From Floccularia luteovirens (Eukaryota; Basidiomycota; Agaricomycetes; Agaricales; Squamanitaceae): a stretch of DNA of 64,000 nt. Shown here piece after piece: positions 36,169-46,637 of this stretch. Position numbers and translations under genes: made by a program. The stretch spans positions 2,170,001 to 2,234,000 of the forward strand of contig VSJF01000003.1 in assembly GCA_009739215.1 (NCBI GenBank). The letters are read 5' to 3'. Under the pieces are notes generated by a model. It made no database searches. It worked only from the letters and a program-made list of their open reading frames with translations, and had not been told where the DNA came from. Position 1 is the first letter of the stretch, and each line of letters begins with the position of its first letter.

Positions 36169-39100
36169 CACCCCTTCACTTAGTACACTATGTGATGAGA
36201 TAACTCGAATCATTTAGGTTCTAAGTGGATACTTAAAAAGTATAGAGTCAGCAACTAGATCACCTAAGCTTAGTGCTACGAATCTGCGATTGAATCAGCA
36301 AGATGAGCATATACGAGCATTTGGATATTTCGAAGTGCGACCGGGTTAAAAGGATGCAAGCCAAGTCTGCGAATATATTCAAGCAAGGTGCGAAGTATTT
36401 CAGCGACCTGCGAATGTAGCTTCAAGCAGAGCTGCTTTGTGTTTTATCAAGCAAGTGCGATCAAATCAGCAGTGCGATAGTCCAGGGAGCAGTAAGTGGC
36501 GCTTCACTCTTAGAGAAAGATAAATAAGACAATGGAAAGCGATGTAATCAGCTTAATCCACTGAATGGAAACTCAATACCAAGTTTGCGATTTCTGCGAC
36601 AAAGTCAAGCAAGAATTCAAGCAAGTCAGCACCTGTTTGGGCGACCTTAGTAGAGAATCAGGGGTGCACTTTTATTTTTGTCAGCAGATGCGCTAAGAGC
36701 AGCAATTGCGACTTCATGTTGAAAGGCTAAAACTCATTGGAAATGGGGCTTACAAGGATTATGGACCTCCAATGCCCAGTATGATATTATACGTTTTCTG
36801 AAAATCTGCAGCTAGATTTGACCCTAGTATTATCAGGTATTATCTCGAGTTTTGACTAGATTTCAACTCGTTGGTTTATAGTCTTTAGCGCTGATTTGCT
36901 ATATTGTTTTTAAAGTCTTTCTAGATTGGATATAGCTTTTACCAATAAGACTTGATTTTCTAAGGTGGTCTAGAGAGATGAGATAAATCTCAAACAATTA
37001 AGTGAGCCATTCAACACCGCTGATGGTGGAGACGGAGTAACGTCATCGGCATCAATCTCAATCTAGGTCTTATAGATCTTTACTTTCTGATTCTCTTAAC
37101 TTCTTGTTTATGAGTCTAGGAGAAGACCCAATGTCTGGACAATTAAGTCATAGTCAACAACCTCTCGCAGGCAACAAGACAGACATGTTTGTACTAGATT
37201 ATGAGAGTCAAGATCTCATCAATAATCTATCAAGTATTTCTTTTGCGCTAGTAATGAGCTGCATAAAGATTTACTTCCTTTGTGTCCTTGACATCATATC
37301 TTTTGATTTCTTCTAGCATATCTTAGAAGTTTAGTAGCTTCTTCGAAGTGCGAGATATCTGGTGATAGAGTCATGCAATTGTTGTAACCATCGGACATAG
37401 TTACTTGCATCATTCGTTCTTCTTATCATCCTCAACCTTGGTGTAGGTATTTTATCCAGTTTAACATTTCGTTCGCGCAAAATAGAGTAGTGTGAATTTC
37501 TCTATATGCAGCAGGAACTAATGACTTAGATTTGCATAAAAATGGTGTAAACCAAATGGTGGAAATATCGACGATGCAAAGCTTTAATTATCGCGCTTAG
37601 AGCTGCGAGTGCAAAGTCTGTTCACCCCTCATCCTGAGCTAGTAGGCTCATTGTGAATACAAAATCCATCTCCTAGTGATATTATCAGGGAGTCAACATT
37701 TAGTATGAGCAAGGTTGGTCGGAAAGGACAGGATGCCGTTTCTTTGCCTATTTCCAGAGTGGTTTTGCTGGAAATTCCTTGTCAATGGACTCTGAAACCT
37801 GAATCCAGTAATTAAACCAGAGGTTTTATGCGACCATATCATAAATCACTTTCGTGACTAGGGAGCTTTTTATGTCTCAACCAGATTATTCTAGCAAAGT
37901 GCGAAATATTTCAGCGACCTGCGAATTATATCTATATCTGCAGCTTGGTATAGCGCTGATATTCCTGTTTGGGAGACTAAAGTGGATAGGAGTCTCGTCA
38001 GACTCTCCTATGGATTAGGATGTTGGTGTCCTTGGGACTAATTGGGAGAATATTTTGCGACAAGTAATATTTTAGTCTGCAATCAACTAATTTCTCAACC
38101 AATTGTCTTAGGTATTTCCTTAAGTTTAATGTTTGGATATCGGAATCAATAGATAATCGAATGTTTGTGAGAGGGCGAGATAACTCAAAGCCATCACAGG
38201 TGGATCTTATCTTATGATGTAAATTTGCTCGTTTCAGATTTGGATTTTTTAAGTGAGAGTTATTGTCGTGGATTTGCTTTTTAGGGCAATAGTCCATATC
38301 TCCATTTCTGGGTGTTCAAAAAATCGTCATCAACTCCTTGGAGCGATTAAATCATCTGCAATTAACAGAGAGACAATAGTTGAATCCACTTCAATAAGAT
38401 TTGAGGTAGAAAGAATTTCCGATCTTAACCATTTAGATTTAGATCATTTAAAGTAACTTTGACTTCCATCAGTATATGGATATGAAGTATGGGCAATACG
38501 CTAGGACACTTAAGTCTTCTGGTCGATTTATATGCTGCCAAAATTGCGCAAGAAATGCAGCAATCCAGTGATACTGTGTCTGCAAGTTATGCATCGAATG
38601 GTGGTCACCCCTTTCACCGATCAGCAAAGTATTGGTTCATTTCGTAATACACCCCTTCAAATAGATGAATGCATAGGCAGCTTGGTATAGCGCCACAAGC
38701 ATGAGACTAATTGTAGTCATCAAGGGAGAGATTCTACTTTGATACTTGCGATAATGAAATCTGCATAAATGTCGGTATAGTTGACCAATGCAGAAGCTGT
38801 GTTTCAAGCTTGGGAAGGAAAGTCTTACGCATTTAGCTTTCCCCAGAGCAATACTGCGACAGAATGGATGATCTGTTCCAATTCTAAAGGTGTGGATTTT
38901 CATCTGTGCTCAAATACTCTCGGAGTCTCTATAGTAGAGAATCCAATCGTCTATGATAAAGTCATCAACCATGATAATGGGAGACAATCTCAACTATATA
39001 ATATAGGAGATATCAATGAGCAATGGAATGTTTGCGCTCAAAGCAGCATCACCATTATGAATTTCACCAATGTTAGATAAAGAAAGCATACTTTTATATT

Positions 39101-39611
39101 TCTGCAATTAAATCAAGCAAGAAAGAGACATGCCATGTCATCATTGATATACCCTCGTCTTTCGACAGAGAGAACTCTTTGAGAGCAAGTAGCGGCTCAA
39201 TCATTGAGTAGAAAAGGATCTCCTTGAAGATCAAAACTTTCCTTTATCACTTCGCTTATTCAGCGGTATAACTACTTGTGACGAGTCAGTCTGGATAATA
39301 GTTCTCAAGCGAGTTCTTTTGGATAAAACTGCGATAACTATTAGGTACTTTGGAGCTAGTGTTATGCTTCAACAAAGTCCATATTATTCATTTTATGTGA
39401 CTTAATCTAAAAAGATCTCTAACGATTGTATAAATCGGAGCTCTCTGCTTTTCCCAATCAACTTGAGCATCATTAAACAAAGTTTTATCATTAGACAAAG
39501 GATACATGTGACAGGGTAAAAAATAGGTCCGCCCAGTTACTGCTAGCCGTTCAGTTTACTCGCTGAAGAGGGCGCTGTATGTCACGATCAACTTTGGATC
39601 ACTTTGGAGCA
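36169..39611 (-). other. Internal region of the LTR element without coding capacity
   Basis: 3.4 kb between the polypurine tract and the gag stop. All frames are short (under 100 codons) on both strands and none shows Copia pol motifs. On the plus strand the pentamer TGCGA is strikingly common. A longer block, GTGCGAAxTATTTCAGCGACCTGCGAAT, in pieces at 36,390-36,416 and 37,899-37,925, is repeated. AGCTTGGTATAGCGC recurs at 37,943 and 38,680. It may be decayed pol, captured host sequence or structural RNA; I cannot tell. Confidence 0.55.
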
Positions 39612-41012
39612 TTAAGGAGGTACTTGCCTTTCACTCTCATTGCCGGTGTCCAGAGCATCTAATACTCTTTCAATGCCTGCAGCTTGCGCAATCTGTTCAT
39701 CAACTTCCACCTCTGTCCAACCGTTAGCGGGACATGGATATTCCCGGTCCTCAACCTCCGAACCAAGGGATACACTATCACCTGAATCAGATCGTGCCAA
39801 ATAATGCACTGGTTCAGGGGAGGCGGTTCTTAGACGTTTGGCGGGCGGTTCACTTACCTCTTCCGGTACTTCTTCTCTTGTAGTAAAGGTAGAAGGTTCA
39901 ACCCTCTCTCGTAGCAAATAAGTCTCCTCATGAGTTCGGAGATGTCTCGGCTGACGAGGAAGACCTTGAAGGTCTACAAGTTCCCTACTCCTCTTTAATG
40001 AAGGGTACGGAGTTTCAGGATGCTTCAACGCCTGCGCTCCTGTGAAGGTGCTAGCAATGGGCGGAGCATAAAACTTGTGGGGATTTTCCCGGAGAAAGGA
40101 AGGCTTAGGGGTAGGAGCCGACCTAGGTGTCTCCAGACTACCCTCAAAGGATGAAGGGCCAGCTATGGCCTGACTACTACTCATCTGAGGAGTCATTCTT
40201 GTAGCAGGGGAGTGCGCTGTAACACTGTTTCTAGCTATTTGTTTTTCTTTCTCTCCACGAGTTTTCTTACCCCCTCGCTTGCGCTGCTTCTTCTTGTTTC
40301 CACCATCTGGAGAGTCTTCTTTAGAGTTTGATGGTGTAGACGAGAGAAGAACAGGGTTGTTCGGGCATGGTACTCTATGCACTGATCCGCTCGAAGAGAC
40401 CGAAGTCATCTGAGCATCATATAGATTCTGGACCGCAGCAGAAACGTCATGTAGGGTCAAGGTCTGCGCAGTGTATTTTTGCAGCAGTGTTGCTTTGGCA
40501 TTTTGCCATTGAGGTGGTACAGACGCCATAGCCCATAGGGCCTGCAATAGTTCAGGGACGGCGAGGTTTTCATCAGCCAGTCTCCTAAATGTCTCGCTAA
40601 GGCGGAAGAAATCTGCCTGAGGATCTCCACCACTGAGCTTGAAGAATTTTACATCCTCTGCTAGCTTCAAAGTAGTGCTCAAGCTGTGATCCTCGTACCG
40701 AGCAACTAACCAAGTCCACAAAGCACAACTAGAGGTACAGCCGTCACGAGCGGCAAGCCAATTTAGCTCAGGGGATAATCTCGACTTTATACTGCCTAGT
40801 GCAGCTTCGTTCTTGTCGTCCCATGTCTGCTGCAGCAAGATCATTGTCTCAGAGACATTGTTTGGATCTTGTGGCGACGGACGACGGCGAGTTCCAGACA
40901 CCACTGACCATACAGCTGCATGTTGCAGGTAGGTCGTCATGGCGCTTTTCCACTCAAGCCAGCGCGCTCCAGCAAATACAAAGGAAACAGCTTGGAATAC
41001 AGTGTGTTGCAT
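39612..41012 (-). CDS. gag: Copia-type Gag polyprotein
   Basis: 466-codon intact frame, the only one in the LTR element. The head reads FVFAGARWLEWKSAMTTYL and WDDKNEAALGSIKSRL. The core has CALWTWLVARYED, FFKLSGGDPQADFFRLSETF and LWAMASVPPQWQNAKATLL, which fit the UBN2/retrotransposon Copia-type gag helix bundle. A strongly basic patch GNKKKQRKRGGKKTRGEKEK is probably the nucleic-acid-binding part. I see no CCHC zinc knuckle. The tail is acidic and Pro/Ser-rich. The leader from the primer-binding site to the ATG is about 270 bases. It probably makes particles using enzymes supplied by another Copia element. Confidence 0.82.
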   Translation of the reverse strand: MQHTVFQAVSFVFAGARWLEWKSAMTTYLQHAAVWSVVSGTRRRPSPQDPNNVSETMILLQQTWDDKNEAALGSIKSRLSPELNWLAARDGCTSSCALWTWLVARYEDHSLSTTLKLAEDVKFFKLSGGDPQADFFRLSETFRRLADENLAVPELLQALWAMASVPPQWQNAKATLLQKYTAQTLTLHDVSAAVQNLYDAQMTSVSSSGSVHRVPCPNNPVLLSSTPSNSKEDSPDGGNKKKQRKRGGKKTRGEKEKQIARNSVTAHSPATRMTPQMSSSQAIAGPSSFEGSLETPRSAPTPKPSFLRENPHKFYAPPIASTFTGAQALKHPETPYPSLKRSRELVDLQGLPRQPRHLRTHEETYLLRERVEPSTFTTREEVPEEVSEPPAKRLRTASPEPVHYLARSDSGDSVSLGSEVEDREYPCPANGWTEVEVDEQIAQAAGIERVLDALDTGNESERQVPP

Positions 41013-41282
41013 GTTATCTCGATTAAAGTTGGTTGTTGGCGAGCTACAAATTAATGTTGCATCAGCACAACGTTCAACTCAGTGTAAAGACACTGTCAAG
41101 ACACATAAGGCTCACATAGATTTGTTGTCATGAACAATGTTCAGACTCAATCACTTGTAGAGTGGACAAGCCAACAATGCTTCTACCAATTAAGAGAGCA
41201 TGGGGGAGTCACTTCACAAGAGGTAAGAGCTTTAAGTCACCGTCATCATAGGCAGCGACGAACGCGCCATTGAGACTGACAA

Positions 41283-41297
41283 CCGGGGCCCATAACC
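41283..41297 (-). other. Primer-binding site of the LTR element (tRNA-iMet anticodon-arm type)
   Basis: Immediately after the 5' LTR the minus strand reads GGTTATGGGCCCCGG. The first 12 bases are complementary to GGGCCCAUAACC, the anticodon stem-loop of eukaryotic initiator tRNA-Met. They do not match a tRNA 3' end in CCA. This is the arrangement known from Drosophila copia, which uses a tRNA half as primer. Confidence 0.75.
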
Positions 41298-41670
41298 TGT
41301 TGAGCAGCCATGTGTGCAAGACACAGTGGAGGAACTCAAAGTCTTACCTTGTGCTTACTTGGTTCACACCTTACGGTTAGTTACTAGCTACTACCTATAG
41401 AATAGGACAAGGTATCTATTCGCATAAGAGTGTCCTTATATACAGTTCTAGCTGTATGTACATATTTGCATAAGGGTCCGTGCTATGTCCGTCATAGTCA
41501 CATGTCTACTTCATAGAACCTTGTAGAAGGTTATAGAACATGCTTAGTCATACTGCACGTGATGCATAGGGCATATGTGAGTGTAGTCGTGTGACATATC
41601 ATGTGACATATCATCTGACTCATCACCTGACGAATTATATAATCCATCATGTGATCGTGCTGTCGCAACA
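41298..41670 (-). repeat. Right LTR (5' LTR of the minus-strand element)
   Basis: 373 bases, begins TGTTG and ends CAACA on the plus strand, same sequence as the left LTR. Followed by the second CACCT duplication, then the resumed transposase reading frame. Confidence 0.92.
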
Positions 41671-42640
41671 CACCTTCCCACACTCGAAGAGAAGGTGAAA
41701 GCAAAAGCATGGATAGCTGAGCAGGTATGCCCAGAGTGGAGTGATGGCCACTTTATGGTGGATGGAACCAAATTTGCATTATTCCAATGACCAGGCCTTC
41801 ATGGTGATGCATGGTTTGATAAAAACCAAGACTATTCTCTTGATTGCCAGGTGAATTTCCATCTTTCTATATTCATATCAGTACTAATTTCAAATCCCAG
41901 CTGGTTACCTTACCAGATTCACTGCTCATCATTGACTATGCCGTTGGTCACACAGGTAGTGTTCATGATTTGTGGTCATTTCGTAGCACTCGCATCTTTA
42001 AAGAACACACAACCATCTTTGCTCCTGGTAAATGGATATGGGCCGACTCAGCATATCCAGCAGAAACATGGTGTGTATCACCATTCAAGAAGCCAGTGGG
42101 TGGTGAATTGACTGCAGACCAACACACCTTTAACTACCATGTATCCAAGGTGCGTCATCATTTTTCTTCTTCAAATTTTACTGGCTTACACATGAATAGA
42201 TCCGAATACATTCTGAACATGCCATTGGATTGCTCAAAGGGCAGTTTCAGGCACTGCGTGAATTGCAAATCCAGATCTCTTCATCAAAATTTCATAAATA
42301 AGCAATTATATTTATCCGGTGCTGTATTATATTGCACAACCTCATCATCCGGCTTGAGGGAGGGGATTTTGATGCAATTTTTCATGAACATTTGTATGAA
42401 ACTGGGAGAGGCCATACTCCCCTGCATCATGAAGTCTTAGATGATGAACTTTACCCTGAAGATGAGCTGCAAACTGCTCAAAGATGTGTAGAAACAGAAG
42501 GGCAGTGATTTCGACACCAAATTATGGCTTGACTGTTCAACAGCCCATCGAGTGAAGCTGTAAGAAGATAAATATATTATTGTGTTACTATCCCAGATGC
42601 ACTCTGTAATTGCAAAAAAAAATATTTATTTATCTGGTAG

Positions 42641-44288
42641 TTATTGAAAGTTCTGAGTTGTAAAATTAAAGTCTTCAAATGTGCTGCTATGGAACTGGTT
42701 GGTTGTACTAGTATCAGAAGAAACCTGGTATAAGCCATGATTTGGATGCCCAAAATCACTGGCGTTCTGAGGCCTATTTTCTGGTACCTCAAGTTGGACA
42801 TGGCTGCTACTATTGCCCAAACCTCTCAGTTGGGCAAGTTCAATCTGATATTTAATCATCCGTTCCTTGTGTTCAAACTCCTTCTGCTGCATACGCTCTT
42901 TGATCATGAGGTTTCACTCTTCTGCAGCATAGCGTTTAGCATCATGCTTCTGTTCATCTGCATACCGTTTAGCTTCACACTCCTGTTTATGTTTTAGTTT
43001 CATCTTCTGGCGCTTCATATTCAGAATAGTGGTCTTGTAGTTATATGAATCTGCTGATACCTCACGCAACTTGTCGTTCTCTTCAGCTGCCATTTTGAGT
43101 GCTTTATCAATGCGAGTGCACTTCCGACTGCTAGTGCTAGTATTTTTGGTTGACCCCTTTGATCATTGTGAAATGCTCCCAGTTACTGAGGTGGAGGTCG
43201 ACAGTGTGTATGCAATCTGCAAGGGCAGAGACTGAGTAGTAGGAATTGAGGCCACCTCACAATTATTAACATCATCTGCTAAGTCGATGGTCAGATTATT
43301 AGAGATCTTCGGTAGTTCATCCACTGTGTGCTCATCCTTCAGATCGTTCTAATTAAAAATCAATATATGTCTACTAGCAGTTTTAAAGATTACATCACCT
43401 CTTCCATAAGAAAATCATCACCTTCTGCATCAACCCCAGAATCGGCCCCCTCTTGATCCTTCAACCAAAGAGAACCTCTTGGGCATCCTCTTCCAAATTC
43501 TGTCCTGGTTCAGATGAGACTGTGTGAGGATTGAAATTTGGGAGTGTGTGCCACAGCCCATGCAAGCACTCCCAAACTGGAAATGTCGATAGCAGTTTAT
43601 CTAGCAACATAAATAGAGGTTATAAAACTAAGTGTAAAAACTGTAAAAAAAACCTACCAAGAAGATTATTCAATGCTGGGTTATTCCTGATTTCATCCAC
43701 AGTCAAACCTGCCCCAGTTCTCCCCAGTTTGTTGTTGAACTCCCGATATTTTGACTTGAGACTGTTGTACTAGTCAGTAACTTGTCCACTAGAATACATA
43801 ATTGGTACTTACCTTCCGATTCGGTTTTCAACAGCCTTTGAGTATTTTGAGGTGTTATCTTTCAGATCCATCCTAACCTTAGGATTGTCATCAACAGAGA
43901 AGATGTATTCAGCCATCTTTATGTGGAATACAGACTTTGCCCCTTTGGCAACACGTCGAGGTCGATTGTCCTCCTTGGCATCCTGGGAGGAGTCAGAGAA
44001 CAGCTTCTGATGGTCTTCAGGATTGTCCTCAAGCCAGTCAACGAGGCGCTCAGTACGCTTTGCATCCCAAACAATTCACGAAGCCTTCTCTTCATTGGCC
44101 TTTGAGCTTGTCCCTTGCTCATTGATGTTGACTGCAACATTTTCAGGTGTATTTTTCTTCCTCCCACGCCTACTGCTAGTTTGGTTATTGGGTGCCGGTC
44201 TTCCAGTTGAGGTTGTTGGGATTGGGAGTGAAGTGGTTGGGACTGCTATTGCCTGTGGCTTCTTCCCCTTTGAAGTCCGTCCTGCCAT
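42641..44288 (-). pseudogene. Myb/SANT-like second gene of the Harbinger element, broken
   Basis: PIF/Harbinger elements usually encode a Myb-like protein that helps bring the transposase to the nucleus and ends. Start ATG 44286-44288 (MAGRTSKGKKPQAIAVP), then a Pro/Ser/Thr-rich head. The reading then hits TGA where CGA is expected, just before IVWDAKRTERLVDWLED, the SANT-like helix region. It continues HQKLFSDSSQDAKEDN, MAEYIFSVDDNPKVRMD, YSKAVENRIGR. The far end is a Glu/Gln/Lys coiled-coil (MQQKEFEHKERMIKYQIEL) ending NFTTQNFQ. Other frame losses in 42,900-43,800 were not resolved. Confidence 0.75.
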
Positions 44289-44620
44289 GGTAGTACAAGG
44301 AAAAGGCAGGTTGGAAGGGGGTGTCATACACGAGGAGAGAGGATGTGAACGTTGAGTTAGTTTACATAAAAAAACTATGTTGTAGTACTTTGCAGTATAC
44401 CTAATTCTACATAAAACAAATAAAACTCCGACTTGCTTTCAATAAGACAAAAAATGGGCGGAAAAATGGGTTATAGTTGAAGTAGGAGCCCTCATGCTTC
44501 CTTAACCAAAAATGGCCATTAATTAGTCTCATTTTTAAATTCCTTAATTAGATAATGGTAAATTAATGGTTACAAAAATGACGTTAAAATGGACATAAAA
44601 TGGTAACTTTGAAAGACCCT

Positions 44621-45812
44621 AATGCAGGCCTACAAAAGAAGTTTTGTGATGAAATATTAGAGGGACTCATCAGCATCAACTCTGCTGTTATGTTGGCAGC
44701 AGGAATGAAGTTCCCTTAGAGCCGTCAGGGCCTGATCGTAGACAACTTGAGATGATTATTATCACCCTGTGAGATATCATTATTATCTGTTATTCGGGAG
44801 TCAACAGATCTGGACAGGTTCGAGTAAAAACAATACCATCCTTCAAACACGCCACACTAATGAAAGTTCCCGAATATCTTGCGGAAATGATCGTGTCCAA
44901 GTTATCACCAAATTGGAAGCTGAGCAAGGGATTCGACAACTGAAAGGTATATAAGCTGCACCAAGAGCTCGAGATATGACAATCCAAATCATCAGCTAAT
45001 TGACATACAATCTCATAAAATGTCCATACATAACGGTGTATATATCATCTCAAAGGATGAGTATAACCTCACAACTTTGCAGACTTCAGAAGAGGGTTTC
45101 CCTGTTTGCACCTTGAGCCCAACAGGCAATCCCGGAGAACAGGAGGTGAACGACTACGACCATATACCTGGTATAATGTTATAATGCTCTGTCTTTAGTG
45201 GCAGGTCGAAAACTTATCAAATGGAAACGTTACCATCAAGAATTTGAAAAATGGCAATTACATTGGCTACGAGGGTGATGCTGAATTTATTGAAACCAGT
45301 TGTCGGGACTAAAAATGCTGTTGAATGGCGATTGGAGCAGGCCGCTCTGCCCTTCCACTTCCAGTAAGTGAATAACGATTTCTGGAGATGGCAATCACTG
45401 AACTGTGATGTAGTGTTGTTGTTCCTGGGGGACCAATTGATGGCAAAGAGTTGGCTTTTGATATGTCCCTTCTCATGATATATCCTCCGAGGGTGTGATA
45501 TTTTTGGCATTTTTTCGGGTTGGGTATGAATACTGATTGACTACTTCGCAGACCGCTCTTATGCAGCTTGATAATGCGAACCAGAAACAAGCTTGGAAAT
45601 TCCAATTCATGGAGTGATTTGAAACTATGGACAGTTTTGTGAATGTTCCTAAGTAGCCTGTAAAGAACGTAGCTTGTGACTATAGTGTTTCATCGCCAAC
45701 GTCGATTTGTCTTATCATTTTATCACGTCGCTAGTGAGTCTTGACCGAAAATTTGTAAGAACAAAAGGATTATGCTATTTACTCCGAGGTGTAGTAATAG
45801 CTCTTTGTTGGG
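44621..45812. repeat. Segmental duplication, copy B (paired with 33,205-34,405)
   Basis: The right flank of the Harbinger element starts exactly inside this duplicated block: AATGCAGGCC at 44,621 corresponds to AATGTGGGCT near 33,203. Homology then continues through the promoter, TATA box, all four exons, the three introns and the 3' flank. Confidence 0.8.
45020..45617 (+). pseudogene. Small beta-trefoil-like family member, frameshifted copy
   Basis: Paralogue of the gene at 33,615. The TATA box (AGGTATATAAGC) at about 44,946 and exon 1 (MSIHNGVYIISKDEYN ... GNPGEQE) are intact. Exon 2 opens WQVENLSNGNVTIKNL and NYIGYEGDAEFIE, then one extra A in a run of As after codon GAA shifts the frame and a TAA follows within a few codons. 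Without it the exon matches the intact copy (IEWHLEQ-type region, then FHFQ). Splice sites for all three introns are conserved and exons 3-4 would still be open to TGA 45,615-45,617. The Harbinger insertion about 400 bases upstream may have cut off its distal promoter. Confidence 0.8.
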
Positions 45813-45894
45813 TAGCCAAAAACTAAGATTCGATAATTGGATCGACATTTGTACCATAGCATAATCAATTGTCATTTGCAAATTCTCTATTTGG

Positions 45895-46637
45895 TTAAAA
45901 TAACGATATTTCAGGTACCTACATTTCACATTAGTGGGTGTAAATTTGGTAATGGGGTCCGAAGGTTTACCTGCCCTCTAGTTTCAAAAGCCAACCAATC
46001 ACCTGTCCCTGTGGGCAGGAGACCCATGGATCGGCATTTCCACAATCCAACACCGAGCGTAAGTAGGTTGCATGCAATGTACACAAGCTTTTGCAATGGA
46101 AGAGTTGTCAATGATTTTGCTTCCTTATTTGATGGTGCGAATTGTGCAAATGCTGGATAGTCAATCAAATAAGTCTTTTGAACTGCAGCGAACTGAATAT
46201 GAATACCATTATTGATACCGGCAATATTTTTGAACGGAGTAAGCAACAGCATAAATACAATGCCCATACTAAAGATCTGTACTCCTCCGCCTGACATATA
46301 TAGCATAAATGCTTGCATAGGTAACGATTTTGCGGGAGCAATTGCATGGTCCCATGCTCGTTTCTCTTTTAATTTATTATAAACGTCTGGAGATTTCTTC
46401 TCAGATCTCGTCGAAGCTTTAGACTAGGTAGGTAGTAGTAGTGAGGAATTATGCAAGAAAACTAGTGCTCCTGCAAAAGACGTACTGGCAGCGACAGTGA
46501 CTTCGAAAATCCTGGAGGAGGCGGCAGACCCTTATACCTATGTTTGCAGTTCAATCAGTGCTTGATCAATGGAATAATATAATAAAGAACCTTGATGAGG
46601 ACTCTAGGTCAGCATAATGAAGAGACGTTGAGTGCAT
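45895..46637 (-). CDS. EMC4: ER membrane protein complex subunit 4 (EMC4)
   Basis: Small membrane subunit of the ER insertase EMC. Exons join to one complete reading. Start ATG 46635-46637 (MHSTSLHYADLESSSR), then YKGLPPPPGFSKSLSLP, then SKASTRSEKKSPDVYN, KEKRAWDHAIAPAKSLP. The membrane core follows: MQAFMLYMSGGGVQIFSMG, VFMLLLTPFKNIAGINN, AFAQFAPSNKEAKS, LPLQKLVYIACNLLTLGVG and the family signature CRSMGLLPTGTGDWLAFE. The last exon ends RGQVPEISLF with stop 45,895-45,897. Two to three transmembrane segments are visible. The acceptors TAG before SKAS and ATAG before YKGL are good. Length about 175 residues is normal. Confidence 0.93.

Larger units (their letters stand above)
35796..41670 (-). 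mobile_element. Copia-type LTR retrotransposon with gag but no recognisable pol
   Basis: 5875-bp element on the minus strand, inserted in the Harbinger transposase gene. Two 373-bp LTRs (TGTTG...CAACA) flank 5.1 kb of internal DNA and are bounded by CACCT on each side. Next to the right (5') LTR is a primer-binding site like the internal tRNA-iMet anticodon arm. Next to the left (3') LTR the minus strand has a purine tract (AAGTGAAGGGGTG). The only long frame is the 466-codon gag. I find no protease, integrase, reverse transcriptase or RNase H motif in the 3.4 kb downstream of gag. It is therefore probably non-autonomous and moved in trans. Apparently identical LTRs indicate recent insertion. 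Confidence 0.88.
35116..42508 (+). pseudogene. Harbinger (DDE_Tnp_4) transposase, split by LTR insertion and carrying stop codons
   Basis: The N-terminal part (35116-35795) is open: MPNVPLRRRLLEELED, a Ser-run linker, LDQYWRKVHVEPSTFNEIL, and the helix-turn-helix-like HYGNAASPEAIRHWAGVSPGT. The frame runs a further 34 codons into the LTR and stops at 35898. Downstream of the LTR element (from 41,676) the reading resumes with HTLEEKVKAKAWIAEQ. The catalytic residues follow: FMVDGTKFALF (first D), DYAVGHTGSVHD (second D), WADSAYP, and GLLKGQFQALRELQIQI with its Glu in SEHAIG. Stops: TGA in place of an expected CGA after LFQ, and TAA in place of an expected CAA after KFHK. The end reads ELQTAQRCVETEGQ. 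All three acidic positions remain. Confidence 0.88.
34710..44620. mobile_element. PIF/Harbinger-type DNA transposon, interrupted by an LTR retrotransposon
   Basis: Terminal inverted repeats read AGGGTCTTTCAAAGTT at both ends, flanked by a 3-bp duplication AAT (34,707-34,709 and 44,621-44,623). Inside are the two genes expected of this superfamily: a DDE transposase (+) and a Myb/SANT-like gene (-), in convergent orientation. Subterminal CCATTA-type repeats occur at both ends. Without the nested 5.88-kb LTR element it would be about 4.0 kb. Both genes carry stop codons, so the copy is not autonomous. The insertion lies about 400 bases upstream of the small-gene copy at 45,020, and the paralogous site near 33,205 is empty. 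Confidence 0.88.

Noticed and set aside
36169..39611. Short frames inside the LTR element as Copia pol fragments
   Set aside because: I looked for protease, integrase, RT (YVDD-type) and RNase H motifs on the minus strand and saw none; calling pol here would be guesswork.
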